Part shown: piece after piece, positions 25,922-33,469 of the stretch
Position numbering within the stretch: the first letter of the stretch is position 1
How the letters are laid out: every line of letters begins with the position of its first letter
Origin: Roseomonas sp. HF4
GTDB lineage: Bacteria; Pseudomonadota; Alphaproteobacteria; Acetobacterales; Acetobacteraceae
Length of the DNA stretch: 64,000 bases
Direction of reading: 5' to 3'
Assembly (NCBI RefSeq): GCF_005222755.1
Contig: NZ_STGD01000004.1
Location: forward strand, 310,001 to 374,000
Program-made: the position numbers and the translations under genes
The notes under the pieces: model-generated
Databases searched by the model: none
What the model was told of the DNA's origin: nothing
What the model saw: the letters and a program-made list of their open reading frames with translations, nothing else

Positions 25922-26586
25922 GCTTCGGCCAGCTTCCCTACGACCTGTCGCACCTGCTGGGTGGCAGCGTGCTGCTGCTGTCCTTCCTGCTGCTGTACCA
26001 GCGACGCATCGGGGCCGTGATCAACGCCTTCGCGACGCAGGGCACGCTGCTCGCGCTCGCGGCCGCCTGGCAGGGCTGGGTGCAGGGGGCGCCGGGGCTC
26101 TACCTGACGGCGCTTCTGGCGTTCGCGGCCAAGGGCGTGCTCATCCCGCTCGCCCTCCATCATATCGTCCGACGGCTCGACCTGCATCGCACGGTGGAGA
26201 CCGCGCTCAGCATCGGGCCTTCGCTCATGGCCGGCGTGGCGCTGGTCGGGCTCGCCATCCTGGCCGTGCTGCCTGCGACCGAGGGCGCGGGCGCGCTGGC
26301 GCGGGAGGACCTGGCGCTGGCGCTGTCCGTCGTGCTGCTCGGCATGCTGATGATGATCACGCGGCGCAACGCGATCAGCCAGGTGATCGGGCTGCTCAGC
26401 CTGGAGAACGGGCTGATCCTGGCGGCGATCGGGGTCGCGGGCATGCCGCTCGTGGTGGAGCTTTCGACCGCCGCGCTGGTGCTGATGGTGGCGGTCGTCG
26501 CCGCCGTCTTCGCCTTCCAGATCCGCGAACGCTTCGACACGCTCGATACCGCGAGCCTCGAGGAACATCGCGGGGAGCGGCGCTGA
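25918..26586 (+). CDS. hyfE: Hydrogenase-4 component E-like membrane subunit
   Basis: This 222-residue protein contains about six to seven helices and a NuoK-like part (NAISQVIGLLSLENGLILAA, then GMPLVVELSTAALVLMVAVV), as in HyfE. It overlaps hyfC by 4 bp and hyfF by 1 bp (TGATG). It presumably sits between the antiporter-like subunits in the membrane arm. Confidence 0.9.
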   Translation: MSFGQLPYDLSHLLGGSVLLLSFLLLYQRRIGAVINAFATQGTLLALAAAWQGWVQGAPGLYLTALLAFAAKGVLIPLALHHIVRRLDLHRTVETALSIGPSLMAGVALVGLAILAVLPATEGAGALAREDLALALSVVLLGMLMMITRRNAISQVIGLLSLENGLILAAIGVAGMPLVVELSTAALVLMVAVVAAVFAFQIRERFDTLDTASLEEHRGERR

Positions 26587-28022
26587 TGCCGCTGCAATGG
26601 GCGATCGTCTTCCTGCCCTGGCTCGGCGCCGCGGCGCTGGCGGCGGTGCCCAACCTGCGCCAGGCCACGCTGGCGAACATCGGCGTCAGCGCGCTGTCGT
26701 TCCTGATGGCCGGCGCGCTGGCCGCCATGCCCTTCGCCGAGCATGGCTGGACGCGCACCGACGCGCTGAACCTGCCCTTCATCCTGGTCGCGTCCTTCGT
26801 CGGGCTCACCACGGCCGTCTTCTCGGCCGCGACGCTCGACGCCGAGGGCTTCGACCACTGGCGCATCCGCGCCTACCACGCGGCCTACCAGGTCTTCATG
26901 GGCGCGCAGTTCCTCGCACTTGTGGCCGACAACCTGGGCGTCATGTGGGTGGCGGTCGAGATCGCGACGCTCGCCACCGTCTCGATGGTCGCGGTGCACC
27001 GCACGCCCGCGGCCTTCGAGGCGGCGTGGAAGTTCTTCATCCTCTGCGGCGTCGGCATCGCGCTGGCGCTGTTCGGCACCATCGTCCTCTACCTCGCCGC
27101 GCAGCCCTTCCTGCAGGAGGAGAACGGGCTGTCCTGGGCGGCGCTGATGGGCGTGGCCGCGCGCTGCGACCCGGCCACGCTCAACCTCGCCTTCGCCTTC
27201 CTGCTGCTGGGCTACGGCACCAAGGCGGGGCTGGTGCCGCTGCATTCCTGGCTGCCGGACGCGCATGCCGAGGGGCCGGTGCCGATCTCGGCCGTGCTGT
27301 CCGGCCTGTTGCTGAACGCGGCTATGCTCGCGGTGCTGCGCGCGAAATCCATCGTCGGCGCGAACCCGGACGCGATCGCGCCCGGCCCCTTCCTGCTGGC
27401 GCTCGGCCTGGCGTCGGTGCTGCTGGCCGCGCTCGCGCTCTGGCGGCGGCGGGACGCGCGGCGCTTCTTCGGCTGGAGCAGCATCGAGCACATGGGCCTC
27501 GCGGCCTTCGCCTTCGGCCTCGGCGGCGCGGCGGCGAACCTGGCGGGGCTGTTGCACCTGCTTGGCCATTCGCTGGTGAAAAGCGCGGTCTTCTTCGGCG
27601 TCGGCCGCGCGGCGCAGGCCAAGGGCAGCCAGAAGATCGCCGAGATCGGTGGCCTGGTCGCGACGCATCCCGCGCTCGGCTGGGGGCTGGCGCTGGCCAT
27701 CGCGGCGATCGCGGGGCTGCCGCCCTTCCTGTTGTTCGCCTCGGAATTCCGGCTGCTGACGGTCGCGGTGGCCGAGATGCCGTGGCTCGCGCTGCCGCTC
27801 GTGCTCGGCATGGTCACGGCGCTGGCGGCGCTGGTCACGGTGCTGCAGCAGATGTGCTTCGGCGCGCCGACGCCCGATGCGGCCGGCGCGCTGGACGGCT
27901 GGCGCGAATGGGCGGCGGCGGTGCCGCTCTGGCTGCACCTGGCGGTGGCGGCGGCGCTGGGCGTGGCGATGCCCGCGGCGCTGGCGGCGATGCTGGCGGA
28001 AGCGGCGAGGGTGGTCGGATGA
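26586..28022 (+). CDS. hyfF: Hydrogenase-4 component F-like antiporter subunit
   Basis: HyfF is a second Mrp/NuoN-type subunit. The 478 residues hold FVGLTTAVFSAATLD, ADNLGVMWVAVEIATLATVS, LLGYGTKAGLVPLHSWLPDA, EGPVPISAVLSGLLLN and FFGWSSIEHMGLAAFAFG, the Proton_antipo_M signatures with conserved Lys and Glu. ATG 26586 overlaps the hyfE stop. Unlike the other hyf junctions, the 3' end is separated from hyfG by a 184-bp hairpin element. Confidence 0.92.
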   Translation: MPLQWAIVFLPWLGAAALAAVPNLRQATLANIGVSALSFLMAGALAAMPFAEHGWTRTDALNLPFILVASFVGLTTAVFSAATLDAEGFDHWRIRAYHAAYQVFMGAQFLALVADNLGVMWVAVEIATLATVSMVAVHRTPAAFEAAWKFFILCGVGIALALFGTIVLYLAAQPFLQEENGLSWAALMGVAARCDPATLNLAFAFLLLGYGTKAGLVPLHSWLPDAHAEGPVPISAVLSGLLLNAAMLAVLRAKSIVGANPDAIAPGPFLLALGLASVLLAALALWRRRDARRFFGWSSIEHMGLAAFAFGLGGAAANLAGLLHLLGHSLVKSAVFFGVGRAAQAKGSQKIAEIGGLVATHPALGWGLALAIAAIAGLPPFLLFASEFRLLTVAVAEMPWLALPLVLGMVTALAALVTVLQQMCFGAPTPDAAGALDGWREWAAAVPLWLHLAVAAALGVAMPAALAAMLAEAARVVG

Positions 28023-28034
28023 GCCAGGAAAGCA

Positions 28035-28197
28035 CGGGGGAGGGGAACCTCACCCGATCCGTGCCCCACGACGTCGCTGCGCGACGCCGTAGGAACCCCA
28101 AGCCCTCCCTTCTTTGGCATTTGGCGCCGGTCCTGGACGGTGGGACGCCAAGTGGCAAAGAAGGTTGGGGGGTGCGGGGGGAAGTTCCCTTCCCCCC
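28035..28197. repeat. Three-hairpin intergenic element, copy A (inside the hyf operon)
   Basis: The left hairpin is CGGGGGAGG-GGAA-CCTCACCCG (28035-28056, 8 of 9 pairs). A central inverted repeat pairs CCTTCTTTGGCATTTGGCG (28108-28126) with CGCCAAGTGGCAAAGAAGG (28146-28164), 17 of 19. The right hairpin is GGGGGGAAG-TTCC-CTTCCCCCC (28176-28197, perfect). The same plan and many of the same bases recur at 39445-39564. Here it fills the hyfF-hyfG gap. Confidence 0.8.
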
Positions 28198-28206
28198 CCC
28201 CGTGCC

Positions 28207-29712
28207 ATGACCGCCACCGCCCTCATCCGTGCCGGCCTGCCGCAGGGCGCGCGCCCGCATGAGCGCCACCTGCTCACCGCCGAGGAATGGTCCCGCCTGC
28301 CCGCCGCGCTCGCGGCCGCGCCGGACCTCGCGCTGCTCGCCCTCTGGGCCGAGCCCGGCATGGTGCATGCTGCCTTCCTCGACGGCGCGGCGGTCCTGCT
28401 CGCCTCCGCGCCGGCCGAGGGCGGGCGCTATGCCGCGCTCTCCCCCGCGCGCCCCGGCGCGATCCGCTTCGAGCGCATGATCCGCGACCTCTGGGGCCTG
28501 GGCGCGGAGGGCGCGGTCGATCTCCGCCCCTGGCTCGACCATGGCCGCTGGCCGATGGCCGGGCCGCTCTCCGCCAACCCGTTGCCGACGCCCGGCGCCG
28601 AGCCGCCGCAGCCGGAATTCCTGCCGGTGGAGGGGGAGGGCGTCCACCAGATCCCCGTGGGCCCGATCCATGCGGGCGTGATCGAGCCCGGGCATTTCCG
28701 CTTCCACGTGCAGGGGGAGGTGGTGGTGCGGCTCGAGGCGCGGCTCGGCTACACGCACAAGGGCACGCTCTCGCTCATGCTGGGCAAGTCGCCGCGCGCG
28801 GCGGCGGCCTTCCCTGCCCGGTTGTCGGGGGATTCGACCGTGGCGCATGCCTGGGCCTTCGCCGCGGCGGCCGAGGCCGCGCTCGGCGTCGAGGTGCCGC
28901 TCCGCGCCGTCGCGCTGCGTGCCGCGATGGCGGAACTCGAGCGCATCCACAACCACCTGAACGACTGGGGCTTCGTCTGCAACGACGCCGCCTTCGCCTT
29001 TCCGCATGCGCGCTGCGGGTTCCTGCGCGAAGGCGTGCTGCGCGCCTGCCAGGCCGCCTTCGGCCACCGGCTGATGATGGACCGCGTGTTGCCCGGCGGC
29101 GTCGCGCCCGACATCGCGCCGGGCGGCGCGGAGGCGATCCTCGCCGCGCTGGCGGACGTGGACACGGAACTGCCGGCATTGGTGCGGATCTACGAAAGCC
29201 ACGCGAGCCTGCAGGACCGCGTGGTCGGCACCGGCTTCCTCGACCCGGCGCATGCGCATGCCTTCGCGGCCGGCGGCTATGTCGGCCGCGGATCGGGCCG
29301 CGGCTTCGATGCGCGGATCGCGCTCGGCTACGCGCCCTACGGGCTGGACCCGCCGCTGCTGGCGCTGGAGCAGGGTGGCGACGTGGATGCGCGGGTGCGC
29401 GTGCGGATCGCGGAGCTGCGCAGCTCGGTCGCGCTGGTGCGCCGCCTGCTGGCCACGCTGCCCGAGGGCGAGACGCTGGTCCCGCTGCCCGCCGCGGCGG
29501 GGGAGGGCACGGCGCTCGTCGAGGGCTTCCGCGGCGACTGCCTGGCCTGGCTGCGGCTGGACGGCGGCGGGCTGATCCGCGGCGCCTTCCTGCGCGACCC
29601 GTCCTGGCTCCACTGGCCGCTGCTGGAAGCGGCGGTCGAGGGCAACATCGTCGCTGACTTCCCGCTGATCAACAAATCCTTCAACGGCTCCTATTCGGGG
29701 GTGGACCTCTGA
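28207..29712 (+). CDS. hyfG: HyfG/NuoCD-like large subunit without [NiFe] ligands
   Basis: This 501-residue protein is a NuoC-NuoD type fusion like HyfG/HycE: residues 1-130 are the NuoC-like part and about 140-501 the large-subunit part. After LEARLGYTHKGTLSLMLGK (read from 177), the position of the hydrogenase L1 motif R-x-C-G-x-C reads R205-L-S-G-D-S210, so both ligand cysteines are serines. The C-terminus (LINKSFNGSYSGVDL) also has no Cys, and no CxxC occurs anywhere. The protein therefore should not bind a nickel-iron site and belongs with energy-converting hydrogenase-related (Ehr) proteins. ATG 28207 was chosen by homology; the in-frame extension upstream is element A. Confidence 0.9.
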   Translation: MTATALIRAGLPQGARPHERHLLTAEEWSRLPAALAAAPDLALLALWAEPGMVHAAFLDGAAVLLASAPAEGGRYAALSPARPGAIRFERMIRDLWGLGAEGAVDLRPWLDHGRWPMAGPLSANPLPTPGAEPPQPEFLPVEGEGVHQIPVGPIHAGVIEPGHFRFHVQGEVVVRLEARLGYTHKGTLSLMLGKSPRAAAAFPARLSGDSTVAHAWAFAAAAEAALGVEVPLRAVALRAAMAELERIHNHLNDWGFVCNDAAFAFPHARCGFLREGVLRACQAAFGHRLMMDRVLPGGVAPDIAPGGAEAILAALADVDTELPALVRIYESHASLQDRVVGTGFLDPAHAHAFAAGGYVGRGSGRGFDARIALGYAPYGLDPPLLALEQGGDVDARVRVRIAELRSSVALVRRLLATLPEGETLVPLPAAAGEGTALVEGFRGDCLAWLRLDGGGLIRGAFLRDPSWLHWPLLEAAVEGNIVADFPLINKSFNGSYSGVDL

Positions 29713-30272
29713 TGCTCTGGCCCCGCCTTGCCCGCGCCCTGCTGGCGCGGCCGCTGACGGACCCGGCACCCGGCGCGCCCGGCGCGACCGTCGCCGCGCT
29801 GGCCGAGCGCCTGGCGACCAGCGCCCGCGCCCGCCTCGGCCGCAGCCTCGCGATCCGGGAGGTCGACAGCGGGTCCTGCAACGGCTGTGAGCTGGAGGTG
29901 AACGCGCTGCAGAACGTCGCCTACGACCTCGAGCGCTTCGGGCTGCGCTTCGTGGCCTCCCCGCGGCATGCCGACGTGCTGCTGGTGACCGGCCCCGCCT
30001 GCCGCAACATGCGCGAGGCGATGGAACGCGCGCTGGCCTGCACGCCTGAGCCGCGCTGGGTGGTGGCCGCCGGCGACTGCGCCGTGGATGGCGGCGTCTT
30101 CAAGGGGTCCTACGCGGTCGAGGGCGGCGTCGGCGCCGTGCTCCCGGTGGACCTGCTGATCCCCGGCTGCCCACCATCGCCCGCGCAGCTGCTGGAAGGG
30201 CTGCTGGCGCTGCTGGAGACGGAGGCCCAGACAGAAAATAGGGCCGGCCGGATTGCTCCAGCCGGCCCATAA
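29712..30272 (+). CDS. hyfI: HyfI/NuoB-like [4Fe-4S] small subunit
   Basis: This 186-residue NuoB-family subunit keeps a full cubane ligand set: Cys56 and Cys59 in DSGSCNGCELEV, Cys123 in AAGDCAVDGG, and Cys153 in IPGCPPSP, the N2-cluster arrangement. Its start overlaps the hyfG stop (TGATG). The iron-sulfur subunit is thus intact although its partner HyfG has lost the nickel ligands. It is the last gene of the operon; a perfect 8-bp hairpin lies in its final codons. Confidence 0.93.
   Translation: MLWPRLARALLARPLTDPAPGAPGATVAALAERLATSARARLGRSLAIREVDSGSCNGCELEVNALQNVAYDLERFGLRFVASPRHADVLLVTGPACRNMREAMERALACTPEPRWVVAAGDCAVDGGVFKGSYAVEGGVGAVLPVDLLIPGCPPSPAQLLEGLLALLETEAQTENRAGRIAPAGP
30241..30268 (+). 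terminator. Hairpin at the end of the hyf operon
   Basis: GGGCCGGC (30241-30248) pairs perfectly with GCCGGCCC (30261-30268) around a 12-nt loop, ending 2 nt before the hyfI TAA. It is followed by ATAAACCC with no U-tract. It is a plausible operon end but could be coincidental in GC-rich coding sequence. Confidence 0.45.
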
Positions 30273-30410
30273 ACCCAACCCGAAGGCGGGTCAGTCTGAC
30301 GGCGACCTGCCGGGAATAAGCCGCCGCGACCCCTGAAGCATTGCAGGCCGCGTCTCTCTGGGTGGTGGCGGCGGCCTTAATTTCCTGCAACCAGCGGGCG
30401 TCCCGCGGTA

Positions 30411-30440
30411 GGCTCCTGGCCTCCGGATCGGCCAGGAGCC
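30411..30440. promoter_or_regulatory. Perfect 11-bp stem-loop upstream of the caspase-like gene
   Basis: GGCTCCTGGCC (30411-30421) and GGCCAGGAGCC (30430-30440) are exact complements around TCCGGATC, itself a palindrome. The stem ends 30 nt before ATG 30471. It may terminate read-through from the hyf operon or lie in the leader of the next gene. Confidence 0.6.
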
Positions 30441-30470
30441 GGCCCCGGGGGTCGCTCGGGAGGTGCCACG

Positions 30471-31820
30471 ATGCGCATGACCAGATCATGGCCGACCCGC
30501 GTGGGGCGGGTCGCCGTCCTGGCGCTGATGCTGCTGTTGCCCGCCGGGATGTCGGTGGCCCAGCAGCGCGTGGCGCTCGTGATCGGCAACGGCTCCTACC
30601 GCGCCGTCCCGCGCCTCGAGAATCCGGCCGCCGACGCGGTGGCCATCGCCGGGTCCCTCCGCGCCGCGGGCTTCGCGACCGACTTGGTGCGGGACGCCGG
30701 CAAGGCCGAGATGGAGGCGGCACTGCGCCGCTTCGGCGCGGCGGCGGAGGGGGCGGAACTCGCGGTCTTCTACTTCGCCGGCCACGGCATCCAGATCGGC
30801 GGCGAGAACCACCTGCTGCCGGTCGATGCGCGCCTCGCCCACGCACGGGACGTGGACTACGAACTGGTCGACGTGCCGCTGGTGCTGCGCGCCATGCAGG
30901 GCGCGCGGGCCCGGGTGATCATCCTCGACGCGTGCCGCGACAACCCGCTGGCGGCTCAGGCGCGCGGCTTCTCGGGCACGCGCTCGGTCGGGCGGGGCCT
31001 CGCGCGGGTCGATACGGTCGACCTCGGCACGCTGATCGCCTTCTCGACCAGCCCGGGCGCGGTGGCGCTCGACGGCAGCGGCCGCAACAGCCCCTTCACG
31101 GCGGCGCTGGTGCAGCACATGGCGACGCCGGGGCTCGAGGTCCGGCAACTCATGACGCGCGTGCGGCGCTCGGTGGTCGAGGCGACGGGCGGGCAGCAGG
31201 TGCCCTGGGACAACAGCAGCCTGATCACTGAGGTGGTGCTGCGCCCCGGCCGCGGCCCCGCGGGCCCCGCGGTGGCCGCCGCCCCGCCGCAGCCGCAGGC
31301 CGAACCCTCGGCGCCGCGCCGCCCGCAGGCGGCGTCCCTGCCTCAGCCGCCGGCGGTCGCGCAGCAGCCGGGGGCGGAGCCACGCTTCGCCGCCGTGCGA
31401 CAGGTCGCGGCGAGCCAGGGCATCCCGCTGCCGCCGGACCTGCAGGCCGCGGGTGCCGGGCGCGCGGCGCATCCGATGATCGGTGCCTGGGGCGGTTCGC
31501 CGCGCTGGAACCGGACCTCGCGCAACTACCTGCTGCTCGTGCTCGGCGTCGACGCCGCCGGCGGCACGGCGGACGTCATCCTGGCCGGCGGCTGGGGCGC
31601 GCCGCGCAGCTTCTCCGACGGCCTGGCGCCCGGCTGGAGCCGCCACCGGGCCGTGGTCAGCGGCAACCGCCTGGCCTGGACTGACGCGGCGGGCGACCAT
31701 TTCGAGGCGCGGCGCAACGATTTCTTCGGGGAGGTGGTGGAGATCGTCCACACCCGGTCGCGGACCGTGGGCGGGGTGTCCAACCCGCGCTCGCAGATCG
31801 GCCTGCCGCGGATCGAATGA
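30471..31820 (+). CDS. Secreted caspase-family (C14) protease
   Basis: This 449-residue protein has a signal peptide (about 1-30, cleaved near SVAQQ), so it is exported. The p20-like domain follows with the catalytic dyad His105 in YFAGHGIQIG and Cys155 in ILDACRDNP; RVALVIGNGSY opens the domain. A Pro/Ala/Gln-rich linker (about 260-320) leads to a C-terminal domain of about 120 residues (GAWGGSPRWNRTSRNY to the end) that I do not recognise. GGGAGG lies 8 nt before ATG 30471. It is convergent with a DUF1489 gene. The target is unknown. Confidence 0.87.
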   Translation: MRMTRSWPTRVGRVAVLALMLLLPAGMSVAQQRVALVIGNGSYRAVPRLENPAADAVAIAGSLRAAGFATDLVRDAGKAEMEAALRRFGAAAEGAELAVFYFAGHGIQIGGENHLLPVDARLAHARDVDYELVDVPLVLRAMQGARARVIILDACRDNPLAAQARGFSGTRSVGRGLARVDTVDLGTLIAFSTSPGAVALDGSGRNSPFTAALVQHMATPGLEVRQLMTRVRRSVVEATGGQQVPWDNSSLITEVVLRPGRGPAGPAVAAAPPQPQAEPSAPRRPQAASLPQPPAVAQQPGAEPRFAAVRQVAASQGIPLPPDLQAAGAGRAAHPMIGAWGGSPRWNRTSRNYLLLVLGVDAAGGTADVILAGGWGAPRSFSDGLAPGWSRHRAVVSGNRLAWTDAAGDHFEARRNDFFGEVVEIVHTRSRTVGGVSNPRSQIGLPRIE

Positions 31821-31841
31821 CGGGGCCGGCGGCCCCCGTCA
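31818..31841. terminator. Bidirectional hairpin between convergent genes
   Basis: TGACGGGG (31818-31825) pairs with CCCCGTCA (31834-31841), and inner GG/CC pairs can extend the stem. It begins at the caspase TGA and reaches into the end of the convergent DUF1489 gene. The position suits a shared terminator; there is no U-tract. Confidence 0.5.
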
Positions 31842-32264
31842 GATCAGGCAGAGTTCCGCGAGGTCCCGCCGAAGCGCCGGCGGCAGGCGATCGAGGCCGC
31901 GGGCCGCGGGCCGGCCGCGCGCGACATCCGCCGGCGCTTCCTCCGGCTTGAGGTAGCGCCAGCCCTGGAATGGCTTCATCGGGCGCGCCTCGACCGCCAC
32001 AATGTCGGGGTCCAGCAGCAGCGCGGCGCAGGGCGTGCCGTCGTCCCAGGCTTCCTCGCGCAGGCCGAGGATGCGCTGGCGGACCCGGACGAAACCGCCG
32101 ATCACCCAGAAGATCGAACCGCCATTCGTGACCTCGTCGATTCGCTTCGGGAACATGCGCGTCCAGGCCCGGAGCGGTGGGTCGGTACGCAGCCGTTCCG
32201 TCTGGAGCGCCGCCAGCGCGGCGACGTCCTTGGGCCCGACGCAAAGCTTGATGAGATGCAGCAC
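31839..32264 (-). CDS. DUF1489 family protein
   Basis: This 141-residue soluble protein matches the DUF1489 pattern well: MLHLIKLCVGPKDVAALAAL at the N-terminus, FPKRIDEVTNGGSIFWVIGG in the middle, and WDDGTPCAALLLDP then ARPMKPFQGWRYLKPEEAP near the C-terminus. The family is confined largely to alphaproteobacteria and has no established function. It is monocistronic, convergent with the caspase gene and divergent from the TAXI binding protein. Confidence 0.88.
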   Translation of the reverse strand: MLHLIKLCVGPKDVAALAALQTERLRTDPPLRAWTRMFPKRIDEVTNGGSIFWVIGGFVRVRQRILGLREEAWDDGTPCAALLLDPDIVAVEARPMKPFQGWRYLKPEEAPADVARGRPAARGLDRLPPALRRDLAELCLI

Positions 32265-32377
32265 GCCGCTTCATCCCGCGCCTCGGCCCGAGTCGGCAAG
32301 GGGGCCGAGGGGTTCACATCGCGGCATCGCGTCGCTATCTCCAACAACAACGCCTCTTGTCGGGGGTGCCGGGAGCC

Positions 32378-32407
32378 TACGAAAAGCCTACGAAAGAGGA
32401 TACGAAA
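32378..32407 (+). repeat. Three TACGAAA direct repeats before a start codon
   Basis: TACGAAA occurs at 32378-32384, 32389-32395 and 32401-32407, 11 and 12 bp apart, ending 2 nt before ATG 32410. The likely ribosome site AGAGGA (32395-32400) lies between the second and third copies. The near-helical spacing could reflect a regulator site or small duplications. Confidence 0.6.
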
Positions 32408-32409
32408 AC

Positions 32410-33402
32410 ATGTTCAATCGCCGTCACATTCTTGCCGCCGGCCTTGCCGCGCCCGCCCTCGCCATGCCGGGGCTCGCGTTGGCTCAGCCCCGCAACCCCG
32501 CCTGGCCGCGCGCCCTGAACATGGGCACGGCCGCGCCGGGCGGCACCTATGCGCTGTATGGACCGGCCTGGGGCCAGATCGCGCAGGAAGCGACCGGAGT
32601 GAACATCTCCTACCGCGCCAGCCAGGGCCCGAACCAGAACATCATCCTGGTGCAGCGGCGCGAGGTCGAGCTCGGCATGGTGACGATGGGCGTCGCGCTG
32701 CAGGCCTGGAACGGCCAGGGCGCGTGGACCCAGGGCAACCAGATGCGCGACATCCGCGCCCTGTTCCCGATGTACGACACGCCCTTCCACGGCATCGCGC
32801 TCAAGCGGAGCGGCGTGGCCAAGCTGTCGGACCTCAACGGCAAGAATGTCGGCCTCGGCCCGCGCGGCGGCACGCCCGGCACCTATTGGCCGCTGATCCT
32901 GGAGCGGCTGAACATCCGCCCGGCCAACATCCGCTTCGGCTCGGGCTCGGACATGGCGGGCCAGGTGCAGGATGGGCTGCTCGACGCCTTCCTGTTCGCC
33001 TCGGGCGTCCCGGTGCCGGCCTTCTCGGAACTCGAGACGCAGCAGGACGTGAATTTCCTCGACTTCACGGCGGAGGAGGCGGCGACCATCGCGCGCGCCT
33101 TCCCGGAAGTTGCGCCCGGCACCCTGCCGGTCACGACCTACCGGAAGGCCGGCCGGCCGCTGAACATCGTCGGCATGTTCAACTTCTCGATCGGCCACAA
33201 GTCGCTGCCCGAGGACCTGGCCTATGAGATCGTGAAGTCGGTCCTGACCCAGAATGCGCGGCTGAAGCAGGCGATCGCGGCCGGCGCCGAGACGCTGGCC
33301 GAGAATGCCGGCAAGAACACCTTCCTGCCCTTCCACCCCGGCGCCGCGCGCTTCCTGCGCGAGGCCGGGCAGACCATCCCCGCCAACCTCGTGATGGCGT
33401 AA
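32410..33402 (+). CDS. TAXI-family TRAP solute-binding protein
   Basis: This is a periplasmic binding protein of the TRAP-associated extracytoplasmic immunogenic family. The 330 residues start with a signal peptide (RRHILAAGLAAPALAMPGLALA) whose twin Arg is Tat-like. Typical segments are NMGTAAPGGTYALYGPAW, SYRASQGPNQNIILVQRREV, and NVGLGPRGGTPGTYWPLILE. AGAGGA lies 9 nt before ATG 32410. No 4TM-12TM fused TRAP permease is adjacent, so its membrane partner is elsewhere or missing. The ligand is unknown. Confidence 0.9.
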   Translation: MFNRRHILAAGLAAPALAMPGLALAQPRNPAWPRALNMGTAAPGGTYALYGPAWGQIAQEATGVNISYRASQGPNQNIILVQRREVELGMVTMGVALQAWNGQGAWTQGNQMRDIRALFPMYDTPFHGIALKRSGVAKLSDLNGKNVGLGPRGGTPGTYWPLILERLNIRPANIRFGSGSDMAGQVQDGLLDAFLFASGVPVPAFSELETQQDVNFLDFTAEEAATIARAFPEVAPGTLPVTTYRKAGRPLNIVGMFNFSIGHKSLPEDLAYEIVKSVLTQNARLKQAIAAGAETLAENAGKNTFLPFHPGAARFLREAGQTIPANLVMA

Positions 33403-33469
33403 CCATCGGGGCGGGGCGGGCGAAAGGGTATGCGAAGGCGGCCATGCCGGTCGCCGACGGAGACCCCGA

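Noticed and set aside
28019..28210. 63-residue open frame between hyfF and hyfG
   Set aside because: It consists of the hairpin element read through; the peptide has no family resemblance and the element recurs without the frame.
22945..30272. Annotating the hyf operon as a hydrogen-evolving [NiFe] hydrogenase
   Set aside because: HyfG has Ser207 and Ser210 at the nickel ligand positions and no CxxC elsewhere, and no maturation genes are present in the window.
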